DNA from: Zygnema cylindricum
Lineage: Eukaryota > Streptophyta > Zygnematophyceae > Zygnematales > Zygnemataceae
Direction of reading: 5' to 3'
DNA length: 64,000 bases
Assembly: GCA_037447655.1 (NCBI GenBank)
Contig: JBBHKE010003514.1
Coordinates: forward strand, 1-64,000
How positions within the stretch are numbered: position 1 is the first letter of the stretch; each line of letters opens with the position of its first letter. A model generated the notes under the pieces. The model was not told the origin of the DNA. It did not search any database and saw only the letters and a list, made by a program, of their open reading frames with translations. Below, piece by piece: positions 1-11,141 of the stretch. The position numbers and the translations under genes are program-made.

Positions 1-281
1 GGTTGAATAATGCTAATGGTTTAATGTGTATTCTATATTTAACATTAAAAAATTTAATACTGCATGATATATACAGTCATTCATTCATATCGTTTATTAG
101 ATTGAGATCCAACGCTCAAATTAATGTGAATCTTTTACGCTTATACAAACCCCCTACATGAACAAATCGCGAATTAAACCATCCACTTGGCATCGTCATG
201 GTCTTTACCACATACAATGTGATAGTACAGTGCGTACCATATACGAACATCGTACATGACGCCAACACTGAAATCTTGGTA
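1..281. other. Intergenic flank, no gene seen
   Basis: No coding region or RNA gene is visible. The stretch around 225-275 resembles the tandem repeat at 7298-7680 (shared 'tacatgacgccaacactgaaat'-like text). It is therefore probably the left flank of the same repeat, split by the element that starts at 282. Confidence 0.5.
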
Positions 282-573
282 CACCGCAAATCATAATTAG
301 AGTAAAGAAAAAACTAGAGTGAAAAACCAAAAAAAGAAAAATAGAGTTATAAACGCTAATTATTGTGATGTAACCTTTTAACACAGGAAGTTTACTCTAA
401 TTTATTTAAATGCTCTATATTAGGTTATGTCGGCAATAATTATCTGTGTTGTAATTATGAACACTAAATTATGTAGACATACAAAAAATGTTAGTCCGTA
501 TATTTTGAAGTCATTATGACGTTAGTACTATTTGTCTCATATATATATACTATTTGTCTCAACTCATACTGTT

Positions 574-1547
574 TGCAATTTTGTGTCTTCCATTTGGACG
601 AAAATTCAAGAAACCTCTAGGTAGTTTTTCACTAACCCACTTTGAACTACAGCAAATGCCACCCAAACAGGCAACTAGACAGTGTGGCTGCACCCGTATG
701 CAGTGTGGACTCCCCTGAGTCCACAGCAAAAAGAATCACTGAAAAGCCCAACTAGGCGATTAATTATCAAGTGGCAAAGATGCCAATATATATACAAGCT
801 TGTTGGGAGAGAGGCGACTACCTCATCAATTCACTAAGTTCTAAACCATCTCATAACCCCTATCTACTCATGTACAAACCAATCAGAAGACTGTACAGTA
901 CAGAAAGGTACTATACTGTGTACGACAAGGCCATAGAGTGGACGCCTGTCTCCTTCGGGTTTTTCCTCATGTTCTCCGAGAAGTATTCTTCCCAATCACA
1001 TCGTGCCACTTGTTGCCAGGTCATGTCACGTCCGAAAATTGCCAAGGCGGCCATTCTAGGATCTCGGTGATGGTGTGAGTCGTCGGATCATAACCGGCTT
1101 TTCATGATAGCCGTTTACAAACAAATGTTCGGTACATTTGTTTCGGTGCGTACTAAAACTCCAACTAGTTTCTATGTTTTCTATTTGTAATTCCATTAAT
1201 CCGATTAGTCGACTAACTAATGTTTAAATAGCTATCAAACCCTATGTATCTTAACGGACTACTAAGACAGACTGGTAAGGTTTGACGGCTACGCCTCACC
1301 CTGCCGGTCGGTGGTTCCAGTCCTGCCAGACTCAACCTTTTTGGTTGAGAGTGACTTAATCCACTCTTTAGCCTTGCCTATGGAGCTAAGGTAGCCATGG
1401 CTCCACCGCCCTCTCTCTTCTTCAGCGACTACAAGAAGTATGGGGGCTAGAGAGAGAAGGTGGAGGCTGGCTGCCTGTACTTTTCCTTTTCCTTTTTATT
1501 TAACTAAGACCTAGAAAATACCACCCCTAAATCTAGTGATTTAAACA
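574..1547 (-). repeat. 3' LTR of copia element 1
   Basis: The terminal repeat starts TGCAATT and ends TTAAACA on the plus strand, giving TG...CA ends in element orientation. It matches 5910-6907 along its length with scattered substitutions and small indels. It holds a tRNA-like segment (1265-1329) followed by a T5-loop hairpin (1331-1349). Confidence 0.9.
1265..1349 (+). other. tRNA-like segment plus T-loop hairpin inside the LTR (antisense to the element)
   Basis: The order is an A-box-like ACTGGTAAGGTTTGACGG, a degenerate B box GGTTCCAGTCC, then the hairpin CTCAACC-TTTTT-GGTTGAG. The same arrangement with a better B box is in the other LTR. It does not fold as a complete functional tRNA that I can identify. 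Confidence 0.5.
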
Positions 1548-4500
1548 CTCCCCTTATATTCTAATCTATTTTTTGTTTCTCTTTTAATCCACATTTTTCC
1601 CTACTGTACTTTAGCTTGCGAAATGGCACAGGCTTTGTCATCATATCAGCCACCATTTCCCTATCACTCCTATACACTAGATTCACAATTTTATTTTCTA
1701 CCTTTTCTCTCACAAAACTCAATCTTATGTCCATATGCTTAGCCTTGAAATGATGATTTGGATTGGCTGCAATTGCAATTGCAGCCTGATTGTCACAAAA
1801 CACTTCATGCACTCCCTTTTTCATTTACCCCAATTCTTGCAGCAAAGACTTCACCCACATTAGCTCTTTCACAGCAGAACAAGAGGCCATGTACTCAGCC
1901 TCCATAGTGGCCTGAGCAACAAACTTTTGTTGCTTGCTGCTCCAACAACAAGCACCTTCCCCCACATACAATAGATCTCAGAAGAGCATCTTCTCATAGG
2001 TGCATCCCCATAACTGTCATCACTCCAAGTAGTGATGTCAGTGTGCTCCCCTCCCAAATGCAACCATAGATCCCTTGTTCCCACCAAGTATCTCATCACT
2101 CTCTTGGCTGCCTCCCAGTCTCTCTTTCTAGGATCATTAAGACTCCTACTGAGGACTCCAACTGCTGCAGCTATGTCCGGCCTAGTGCAATTCATAAAGA
2201 AATCAAACTTCCTACAATCTGTCTGTAAGGAATAGACTTCATAAACTGTCTCTCTTCTGGACTCATCTGATCATCTAGCATTATCACTCCTCCTTCTACA
2301 CTCCCATCACTTACTTTTTTCAAGTCCATGGGAGTGGTACAACTGTTTGCCTTCTCCATCTGAAATTTCTCCATCAAATTTCCTATAACCTCTTTCTGCG
2401 TAAGTCTGGTTATCCTCTTCCCCCTATCTCTTTCCATTTGAATTCCCAGAATATATTTAGCCTCCACTAAATCCTTCATGTCAAATCTGCCTCTAAGTTC
2501 TTTCTTTAGCTTAATGATCTATTCCATAGACTTACTCAATACCAGCAAATCATCCACATATATTGCAATAAAATCACACCACTCTCATCCTCAAACATAT
2601 AAATGGAGTGGTCAGAACTGATCCTAAGATACCCCAAAACGGTAAGAAACTCATCTAGTTTCTTATTCCACTGTCGTGGGGCCTGCTTCAGTCCATATAA
2701 GGACTTTATAAGTCTACAGACTTTGCTTTCCTCTCCTTCCTCTACAAATCCTTTTGGTTGCCGGATGAAGATTTCCTCCTCTTGTTCACCGTTGAGGAAG
2801 GCGGTCTTAATATCTATCTGATGTATTTCTATGTCTTCCGTTTCTGCTAGACTAAGGAGAATCCTTACAGATGGGAATCGAACTACCGGAACGAAGGTCT
2901 CCTCATAATCTATCCCCTCTTTTTGGGTGAACCCCTTTGCTACGAACCGAGCCTTATATCTCTCAATGTTATTATATGGGTTCAATTTAAGTTTAAATAC
3001 CCATTTACAACCATTAGGTTTTCTGTCTGGTGGACAGTCCACCAGCTCCCAAGTATTTGCCTCCATGATTGAAGCCATCTCATCATTTATGGCTCTGACC
3101 TATCTCTCTTTCTCCGGAATATCCATTGCCTCCGAGTATGACTGAGGCTCATCTGGGTGAGAAAGCTTTGTTACCTTGTGAGCAGCATGGTTTTTTTGAA
3201 GTCTTTTGTTGCTTCTCCGTCCTCCCTCAGAGTCCGAAGATAAAATGGAGGGAAAGCCTTCGATTTCTCCGCACTGTCTCATTAGCTCCCCTATCCATGG
3301 AAACCGGTTCTGACTCCCCTTCCTCTCTCTCCTCGAGGAGTGTAGGAATATGAGAAGATTTTGGTATACCTCCCCCATTTTTGATCTCCCTTGAATCTGC
3401 CATCACGTTTTCACTTGTGTCCCTTTTGGGAAGATCTAAATCCTCCTCACTCTCGGACTCAAAACTGATTCTGATTTTCTTAGTATATTTGAAGGGATCA
3501 AAAGACTTCCTTTCATCCATGATAACTAGATGTTTTACCAGAATGATATCTTGTTTAGCTAAGTCATAGACTCTATAGCCCTTGACATCCTCATCATATC
3601 CCACAAAATATCCCGGTTTCCCTTTAGCATCTAGTTTCTAGTTTTTCTTATCTGTGTCAAGACTGTAAACTTAACTACCGAATACTTTCAAGTGAGAAAT
3701 ATATGGTTTCCTTCCAACCCATCTCTCATAAGGGGTCATTCCTTTAACAGCTGTAGTGAGGATTGTCTACTCTATTCTTAATGTAGTTAGCACATTTCAA
3801 GGCTTCTGCCCAAAATCTTCTTCCTATTTTCTTATCTGCCAACATGCTGCACACACTATCTCCCAAGGTCCAGTTTAACATCTCTGCTACCCCATTCTGT
3901 TCTGGGTTATTAGGTACAATTTTCTGATGCTGAACTCCCTCATCTTTCAAATAATCCTCAAACTGGTTAGAGGTGTAATCTCACTCATTATCACTTCTTA
4001 TTCTCTTAATGGGGGTTCCGTGCAACTTTTCATTCCAGGCTTTGTATTCTTTAAAGTACTTTGTTGTTTCGGACTTTGTTTTTAAGAAGTAGACTCTGGA
4101 ATATCTGGACCAATCATCAGTAATTGTCAGCATATACCTCTTCCCCCCAACCGAGGGTACTCTTGCTGGTCACCAGATATTTGTGTGGATCAAATCTAGT
4201 ACTTTCTCACCTCTATATGTGGAAGTTTTGGGAAAGGGGAGTCTGTAAGCCTTACCTTGGGCACAGCCACTACAATCATCCATCATTTCATTGTCCCCAA
4301 ACTGAATGCCTTCTACTACACCCAACTTCTTCATTTCCCTCAGCCTATCAAAATGCACATGTCCCAAACGTTTATGCCAGATCATCAAGCGCGTGACACC
4401 ACCATAGTAAGCACTCTTCTTTTCATTACTCAGGTTAAGCCTAAACATTCTTTGGTTACCCTTATCTGCTGTGTAGTAGACTTCATCTCCATACCTAGCT

Positions 4501-5909
4501 GTAAAGAGTCTTTTTCTAGTGAAGGTATCAAAATCCTTGTTATCTAATACAGAAGTAGACACAAGGTTTTTACTCAGCTGTGGAATGTAGAGCACATCAG
4601 AGAAGGTGAGAATAGAAGTCTTACTCTTTACTAAGACTTTCGGATCTATCGAGCCCATTAGATCTGTGATAACTACTCTCCCATCCCCATACTCTATTTC
4701 TACGATAGGGATCTTTCTTAGCTTAGTGAAAAGGTGCCTGTCACGACACATATGCATGGATGCACCTGAGTCTATGATCCATCCCTCCTCTGGAGCTTCC
4801 CGAATGGCTCCAAGGGCACACTTCTGTTTTCTAGGGATCTCCTTCTCTTCTAGATTCTCGTCAAGCAGGAGCTCTTCATTCTCTTCTTCAGAAGACTCTT
4901 CCTCCTCGGTCTCTCTTTTCACTCGTGTGACCACAAGTGCTTTCTTCTTCCCTCCGGAAGAACGCCCTCCACGGTTTTCTTGAAGCCTCAGCTCTGATAG
5001 CTTGATGCAATTAGCTATGAAGTGTCCCGGCTTTTTGCAAAAATGGCAAAGACCCTTTGGGGCCCTTGGTTCTCCAGATTGGTCCCTTTCTCCTTTGAAG
5101 TTGTTGTACGGTTTCTTCGAGTCCTTCCTCCATCTGTCCACTCCGGCATCTAGAGCTTGAAAGCTCTTTCCTCCTTTCCAGATCTCAATAGTGTTTTCCT
5201 GTACAAGTATCATTCAGACCACGGTGTTCCACTTCCAAGAACTGTCATCCATTTCTTGCACTCGGTACACTATGTTTTCATACTCCTCATGCAACTTCAT
5301 GATGAGGGTTTTAACTTTCATCTTCATAGTGCCTGTCCATGCGGCACTTTCCATCTCCATGTAAAGACAAGAGAGATCATTGCAGTAGTCTAACATCTTC
5401 CCTCCTTTGTAAGTGTAACTTGTAAGCCTTTGATCAGCCAGCTAGAGCTCCTGAATGGTACCAACTCTAAAGATCTCCACTAAAGTCATCCACAACTCCT
5501 CGGCCTTGAAGATGTGAAGATGAGAGGTTGCCAAAGCTTGGGTGAGGTGCTTAGAATGAAGTGTCTGGCATTCATGTTGGTATACTCCCACATCTGAATA
5601 TCAATTTCCTCGGTCTTCACGACCACCGCTCCGAATGCCGTGGCAATAGGGGTAAGAGGCGTCTCCTTTCCTTTCCCTTTTTAGGACACACTGCTGTCCC
5701 CATCATCTGTCTCCTCCGTTGGAGCAGATCCTGTTGCAGAAAACCTCACTCCTCCAAACCCTAATGGAGTTCCCTGAGATGGACGTTTCACTTGTCCACT
5801 AACAATACCCCAGTATCGTTTTTCACATAATGCCCCTGTCAACATGGCTTCCCAGTAAATGAAACCAGATCCGTTGAATATGGGCACCCTAGAGGGTGGG
5901 CCCATAACT
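1548..5909 (-). pseudogene. gag-pol remains of copia element 1
   Basis: Reading from high to low coordinates: the gag N-terminus (MGPPSRVPIFNGSG, start codon inside the primer site near 5905) and the gag core are broken by stops. A 347-residue open stretch (5213-4170) then holds the zinc knuckle CHFCKKPGHFIANC, the protease motif WIIDSGASMHMC and the pre-integrase HKRLGHVHFDRL block. Integrase pieces follow (about 4170-3600). Reverse transcriptase lies at 3078-2192 (GCKWVFKLKLNP, IDIKTAFLNG, SLYGLKQAPRQWNKKLD) with a frameshift at the YVDD active-site region. RNase H is at 2195-1561 (DNQAAIAIAANP, KHMDIRLSFV). Copia gag-pol is normally one uninterrupted frame of about 1,300-1,500 residues; here at least six breaks are visible, so no functional polyprotein can be made. 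Confidence 0.9.
5895..5909 (-). other. Primer-binding site matching the tRNA-iMet anticodon arm
   Basis: In element orientation the 15 bases next to the LTR read AGTTATGGGCCCACC. This is complementary, with one mismatch, to GGTGGGCCCATAACC of plant initiator tRNA-Met (anticodon arm, recalled from the known tRNA sequence). There is no spacer between LTR and site. The copy at 15933-15947 has the perfect 15-base match. Confidence 0.75.
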
Positions 5910-6907
5910 TGCAATTATGTGTCCTCCATTTGGACCAAAATTGAGGAAACCTCTAGGTAGTTTTTCACTAACCCACTTTCAACTAGAGCAACTGCCACCC
6001 AAGCAGACAAATAGATAATCTGACTGCACCCCTGTGCAGTTTGGACTCCCTTGAGTCCACAGCAAGAAGAATCACTGAAAAACCCCAACCATGCGATTAA
6101 TTATCAAGTGGTAAAGATGCCAATATACATACAAGCTTGTTGGGAGAGAGGCGGCTACCTCCTCAATTCACTAAGTTCTATACCCTCTCATAACCCTTAT
6201 CTATTGTTGTACGAACGAATCAGAAGATTGTACAGTACAAAAAGGTACTATGGCCGACGTACTTTCTGTACGGCCTGTGTATGATAAGGCCATGGAGTGG
6301 ACGCCTGTCTCCTTCGAGTTTGTCCTCATGTTCTCCGAGATTTCCTCTTCCCAATGACATCGTGCCACGTGTTGCCAGGTCACGTCACGTCCGAAAACCG
6401 CCAAGGCGGCCATTCCGGGATCTCGGTGATGGTGTGAGTCGTCGGATCATAACCGACTTTTCATGATAACCGTTTACAAACAAATGTTCGGTACATTTGA
6501 TTTGGTGCGTACTAAAACTCCAACTAGTTTCTATGTTCTCTATTTGTAATTCCGTTAAACCGATTAGTCGACTTACTAATGTTTAAATAGCTATCAAACC
6601 CTATATATCTTAACGGACTACTACGACAGACTGGTAAGGTTTGACGGCTACGCCTCATCCTGCCGGTTGGAGGTTCGAGTCCTACCATACTCAACCTTTT
6701 TGGTTGAGAGTGACTTAAGTCACTTTTTAGCCCTGCCTATGGAGCTAAGGCAGCCATGGCTCCACCGCCCTCTCTCTCCTTCAGTGACTACAACAAGTAT
6801 GGGGGCTAGAGGTAGAAGGTGGAGGCAGGCTTCTTGTGCTTTTCCTTTTTCCTTTTTATTTAATTAAGACCTAGAAAATAACTCCCCTAAATCTAGTGAT
6901 TTCAACA
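5910..6907 (-). repeat. 5' LTR of copia element 1
   Basis: This is the upstream LTR of the minus-strand element (998 bp), starting TGCAATTATG and ending TTTCAACA on the plus strand. It contains the best preserved tRNA-like segment of the pair (6624-6708). Confidence 0.9.
6624..6708 (+). other. tRNA-like segment with intact B box and T5 hairpin in the LTR
   Basis: An A-box-like ACTGGTAAGGTTTGACGG is followed about 40 bp later by GGTTCGAGTCC (6672-6682), which fits the eukaryotic Pol III B-box consensus GGTTCGANNCC. The hairpin at 6690-6708 has 7-bp stems CTCAACC/GGTTGAG around TTTTT, which is also a possible Pol III stop. Orientation is opposite to the retrotransposon. Confidence 0.55.
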
Positions 6908-7297
6908 TTGTTGTCGTTTAACTATAAACTTTTCACATGTAAATTCATGTAAATGTTCACACGGACGATAATGTTGTTGACAGACGGAGCTATGCGAACG
7001 GGTTTTCTTCGATGCGATTTAATATTTTGTTTAGTGCAATTTCACATGCAAGCGCTATTCTATTAAATTATTATTTGTACCTTTTTACTTACAAAAGTAC
7101 AATTTTGCACAGTCAGACGTTGTCCATACTCCACACTATTTAAAAAGAACCTATATTTGATTTTTATACGCTATTTAATCTTTACCTTAAATAGTATAAT
7201 GAAAATTTTGAATCATTTACTCTATTCAACGTGATAGAGTCGTAATTTAGGGCGATCGAATTAGCGTTATCTACTCTAATTACGATTCGTTGTGTAG

Positions 7298-7680
7298 TGT
7301 ACGAATATTAAGAACACAACAACGTGGAGTGATGTGACGAGATCGCACACGCCATAATTAAAAGTGTGATACTGTACGCTTCTGTACTGGTATAGATTAA
7401 ACGACACATCGTACGTCACGCCAACACTTAAATAACAGTAGTGTACGGATATTGAGAACACGATAACGTGGCGTGATGTGACGGGGTCAAAAGCATAAAA
7501 ATTAAAAGTACGATACTGTACGTTGCTTAACTTGTATTAATATCACGACATTTTGGCGTGAACGGATATTGAGAAAACGACAACGTGGCGTGATGTCCCG
7601 GATCGCACGCTCAAAATTTTAAAGTACGATACTATACGTTACTCAACCGGTATTAATATCACGACATTTTGGCGTGACGT
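7298..7680. repeat. Three diverged tandem units of about 120 bp
   Basis: Each unit has a 'gtgtacg.atattgagaacac.a.aacgtgg.gtgatgt' start and an 'aaa.ttaaaagt.cgatactgtacg' middle. Units start near 7300, 7441 and 7558. The last two share almost all their text, the first is more diverged. No coding potential is seen. Confidence 0.65.
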
Positions 7681-7786
7681 CGATTTTGTTTGGCCTTTTA
7701 TCATACCACTACAACCACGCGAAATCAACAAATAGGATTGTACCACGTGTCCCTTTTCATTACATCAAAATGGAACATGACAAAGC

Positions 7787-7945
7787 CAATCAAAACTCAA
7801 ATCACTCAACGGCCCACGATCTTACACAAAAAAAATTGACGATCAATTATCGTTGTCACCAGAAACGTCAATCAAAACTCAAAACACTCAACGGCTCAAG
7901 ATCTTACACAAAAAATCGACAGTCAATTATCGTTGTCACCAGAGA
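7787..7945. repeat. Direct repeat of about 79 bp, two copies
   Basis: Both copies contain the order AATCAAAACTCAAA, CACTCAACGG, ATCTTACACAAAAAA, GTCAATTATCGTTGTCACCAGA (short blocks shared), with only a few substitutions between them. It looks like a recent local duplication with no gene. Confidence 0.75.
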
Positions 7946-8294
7946 ATAATGCGACTACAATGCTTTGCCCTTTTAGAAAAAGGGCGAAGCAAAAATTATC
8001 GCCTATAATTATGGGTTGTGGGGGTTTGTCAATGGAAAAAGTACGAAATGAAGGTACAAAAAAAAAGTACCAGATGAGTACAAAGATATAGCGACGGCCG
8101 AGGGGCAAAGAGGAGGCTTTTGGAAAGGTTTTCACAATGGATTCCGTTCGAGAGTACGGAGTTATCGTTGATATTCATCGGCCCGATGATTATCAGTAAG
8201 GCATTAAGATGTATTGGAAATAAATCGCGATAGCTCCTTCACCGATATATTGGTAGGTAAAAAAAACACATCGGTTATTAGAAAATGGCTACAG
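7946..8294. other. No feature recognised
   Basis: About 350 bp of A/T-rich sequence with a short inverted stretch (CTTTTAGAAAAAGGGC) but no gene, RNA or repeat that I can support. Confidence 0.4.
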
Positions 8295-8296
8295 TA

Positions 8297-9396
8297 CACC
8301 GTCAATCGCTATTATAGTAAAGGAATAAATAGCGGAAAAAAATAATTAGTGTTATTAACACTAATCAAGATTTAAAAAAAGGATTATATAATATATATAT
8401 ATATACTAATTAATCACTGACTGTAATTTGGGTTGTCCTGAATAATAAATACACGCCCTTTCGATGTCAACAGTAATATGTGTATTCGTACAAAATTTGA
8501 CAATTCTTGTGCCGTCGCGCTGTTCACACGCTCGACGGTCGAACATATGAGAACGTGATTTTGTCGACGAGTTTGCGTCTCTTTTTTCCAGTGCACATTC
8601 ACATGTGTGCGCAATAATGTTAAGTGTCTTTTTATGCCTTTGTAATTCAAAAAGTATACCGCTAATCGTTATTAGCGTTGTGTACGCTAATTTCGTCCCG
8701 CTTTTTTTATTTTTTATTCTCCATTAGCGTAATTCATTCTATTTTTTTCTTTACTCTATTTAGGGTTAATTTTTTAGTACCGTACAAAATGGAATTACGC
8801 CATCAGTTAATTAGTGTGGTGTACGGACAGTGTCAGACCATACAAAATTGTACTTTTTTAAGTGAAAAAATATAATTAATGAGTTTTAGTAGCCGCGAAC
8901 GCATGAGAATGTGCGCTCTAAAAAGGGGGTCTAATCGGGGTTGTCAAATATCACGTTCGCACATATTCGTCCAGCAACCACGTTTCGACTATGTGAACGT
9001 ACGATTTGTGTACGATTTGTCAGATTTTGTACGAATACCTATATTAGTGTAAGCATGTTTGCGACCGACGTTTATGTTTTTCAAAGACCCAAATTATAAT
9101 TATTAAACAATTAGAATGTATGTTTTTTTTCAAAATTTTCAAATTCTTAATTAGCGTAAACCACGGTAATTGTTCATGTACGCTAATAACGATTGGCGGT
9201 GTACCATTTCGTACGGAAATATCATGTCCGTACGCCACACTATTTCCATCGCAGTGTACTTCCATTGTTAACGCTAATTGAAAAAAAAACCTAATTAGAA
9301 TAATGAAAAAAATAGAATTATGGATTGTATTTCGGGTTTTTTTTTTAGAAAAGGGCACCGAATTGGCGTTATACACTCTAATAGCGATTGACGGTG
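8297..9396. mobile_element. CACCG-type MITE (outer element of a nest)
   Basis: The first 18 bases CACCGTCAATCGCTATTA are the exact inverse complement of the last 18 (ending 9396). TA flanks both ends (8295-8296 and 9397-9398). Its body is interrupted at 8655 by a second MITE. After removing that insert, the remainder resembles group A elements (GTACGNCACACTATTT block near the right end). Confidence 0.85.
8657..9201. mobile_element. CACCG-type MITE nested in the preceding one (545 bp)
   Basis: Termini ACCGCTAATCGTTATTAGCGT and the inverse complement ending GATTGGCGGTG pair with two or three mismatches. TA flanks it on both sides (8655-8656, 9202-9203). It splits an AAAAGTAC motif that is continuous in related elements. 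No coding region. Confidence 0.8.
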
Positions 9397-9403
9397 TACT
9401 GTA

Positions 9404-9892
9404 CACCGCGAACCGCTATTAGCGTACATGACGTTAAATGGGGTACCTCTTTTTTTAAGGCAAATTCTCAAATAGAATAAAGTACGCTAAATGTTTATGA
9501 ACGTTATTTAAGGTACCCCGCTCAATACGGTTCGTAACTGTAATTTAGTGTCCTTTTAAATAGTGTGATGTACGGACTGTCATATATGTACTATTCCGTA
9601 CCTTTTTACATTTAAAAGTACATAAAAAATAATAATATATAATTGCGTAAATATTTTCCGGCATACGCAGATGTCAAAACAAACGCGACGGCGTACGATT
9701 TGAACAATTTCGTACATCTACATGTTTTAGTGACGACATATTATGTGCCGAAAATTTTTACAAAGCAGTTTACAAATTAGAGTACATGATAAATTAGTAT
9801 CATGGTGTACCCGAAAAACACAATTTACCGTAAAGTACGCTAATTGTTTCATTACGCTTTATTTTTTATTACGCTAATAGCGATTCACGGTG
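9404..9892. mobile_element. CACCG-type MITE, group B (489 bp)
   Basis: Termini CACCGCGAACCGCTATTAGCG and the inverse complement ending AGCGATTCACGGTG are flanked by TA (9402-9403, 9893-9894). It is nearly colinear, in reverse orientation, with the 491-bp copy at 51687-52177, including the GGTACCCC and CGGCATACGCAGATGTC blocks. It starts only five bases beyond the outer MITE to its left. Confidence 0.88.
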
Positions 9893-10371
9893 TACCGTCA
9901 CAATACTGTTTTCCATTTCACGCTTGGAAAGACAGTTTGAAACGTAGTCATTGATTATCTGAGTCGGCGCAGTCTTGGCCGCGCCTGCCCATAGTGGATA
10001 GTGAGAATATCCCGCATTTTTAGGATTTCGTCAGTAATCTAATTATATGTTATTCTGACATCGTATTGTAAAAGAAATCTCGAAGAATTCAATGCACGAA
10101 GTGTGATTTCAACAAAAGGACAGCGATCGTACACATTTCGTACACTTTGGTCTCTTGTGGGAACAGCGAATAAATAGATTCATTTTCATAATGATTGGCC
10201 CGCATGCAGCCCGTCCTCGCCCAGTGTCGCCCATCGCCCGCCGTACGCTCGCCAGTAAGCTTCGCGGAACTGTGAATGTGTAATGGACCATGAGCACTGT
10301 AATAGTTAAGGAACGCCGTAACTGGCGGGTGACTGGTGGCGCCACGGACAACCATTGCGATAGAATAGTAC

Positions 10372-11141
10372 CATAGTTCAAAATTAGGCGTTTTATGGTA
10401 GGCCTTTGGTAAGCGCAAGTTGTGTTATGGGCTTTTCATGTGATCTTCTTAGATCGCTACACCGCGAATCGTAATTAGAGTAATGAAAAAATTAGAGTAC
10501 AAAAACTAAAAAAAACAATTAGAGTAATTAACGCTAATTTATGTGATTGAGCTTTTTCTACTATGAAGTTTACTATAATTTATTTAAGTACTCTAATTTG
10601 GCACGCTAATATCCTCGACTGTAAATAATGTATTCGTACAGAATTTGGCAAAACGTACAGTTTTTCGTCACTATGACGTTTGCACTACGCTGTTTGTTAA
10701 AACGCAGTTACATGATAACGGTCTGAATTTAATCATTATTCGTACTTTTTTACTTAATAAAGTACAGTTTTTGCGCGATCTGACACCTTTCGTACTCCAC
10801 ACTATTTAAAATGAACCTATATTAGAATTAAAAACGCTAATTAAACTTTACCTTGAATAGAATAATGAAAAAATTAGAATCGTTTACTCTATTTCATGTG
10901 ATAGAGTCGAAATTTCGAGCGACCGAATTAGAGTAATTTACTCTAATTACGATTCGCGGTGTAATTTCATCAGCGACCGTAATGACTTTTAATTCTCTAT
11001 CGAACGATGTGCAACTCAACCCTGTTACTTCTTTTTTCATTTTTTTGCGACCAGTACAATATGGGTCTTAATGTCATATTGTATGTTTCGCATACAATAG
11101 GCATATTGTATGGGCCTACTTTCACCTACTTTTGAACTATG
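10372..11141. mobile_element. hAT-like non-autonomous element with 8-bp target duplication
   Basis: Termini CATAGTTCAAAATTAGG and CCTACTTTTGAACTATG are imperfect inverse complements. They are flanked by a perfect 8-bp duplication AATAGTAC (10364-10371 and 11142-11149). The body carries a nested group A MITE (10460-10961). Without it, the sequence aligns in reverse with the 271-bp copy at 41802-42072. Eight-base duplications with short inverted termini are typical of the hAT superfamily; no transposase is present. Confidence 0.88.
10460..10961. mobile_element. CACCG-type MITE, group A (502 bp), nested
   Basis: Termini CACCGCGAATCGTAATTAGA and its inverse complement are flanked by TA (10458-10459, 10962-10963). 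The related uninterrupted hAT-like copy at 41802-42072 shows the empty site (CGC-TA-CC before CAGCGACC on the complementary strand), which confirms TA as the duplicated target. Its length equals that of the copy at 51610-52604 once that copy's insert is removed. Confidence 0.92.

Larger units (their letters stand above)
574..6907 (-). mobile_element. Full-length but decayed copia LTR retrotransposon (element 1)
   Basis: This is a minus-strand Ty1/copia element of 6.3 kb. LTRs of 974 bp (574-1547) and 998 bp (5910-6907) begin TGTTGAAAT and end AATTGCA in element orientation. A primer site abuts the 5' LTR, and a purine tract (AAGGGGAG type, complement at 1548-1560) abuts the 3' LTR. Domain order is gag with zinc knuckle, protease, integrase, reverse transcriptase, RNase H, as in copia elements. 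The flanks CTGTT (569-573) and TTGTT (6908-6912) look like a 5-bp target duplication with one change. The LTRs differ from each other at many sites, and the coding region has stops and frameshifts, so it is old and not autonomous. Confidence 0.92.
282..7294. mobile_element. CACCG-type MITE (group A copy 1), split by a copia insertion
   Basis: The left terminus is at 282 (TA at 280-281, then CACCGCAAATCATAATTAGA). The right terminus ends at 7294 as the inverse complement, followed by TA. The parts 282-573 and 6908-7294 align in order with the group A copies at 10460-10961 and 51058-51570. The copia element at 574-6907 is therefore inserted into the middle of this MITE. The element has no coding capacity. 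TA target duplication and terminal inverted repeats point to the Tc1/mariner-like class (inference from termini only). Confidence 0.8.

Noticed and set aside
1260-1350. True tRNA genes at the tRNA-like LTR segments
   Set aside because: B boxes are good in some copies, but acceptor stems and a complete cloverleaf are not evident, and the segments are fixed parts of LTRs.
574-6907. Element 1 as an active retrotransposon
   Set aside because: Stops, frameshifts (including at the RT active site) and diverged LTRs show it is inactive.
10089-10418. 109- and 90-codon overlapping minus-strand frames
   Set aside because: They overlap a hAT-like element border and each other in different frames, with no recognisable protein feature.
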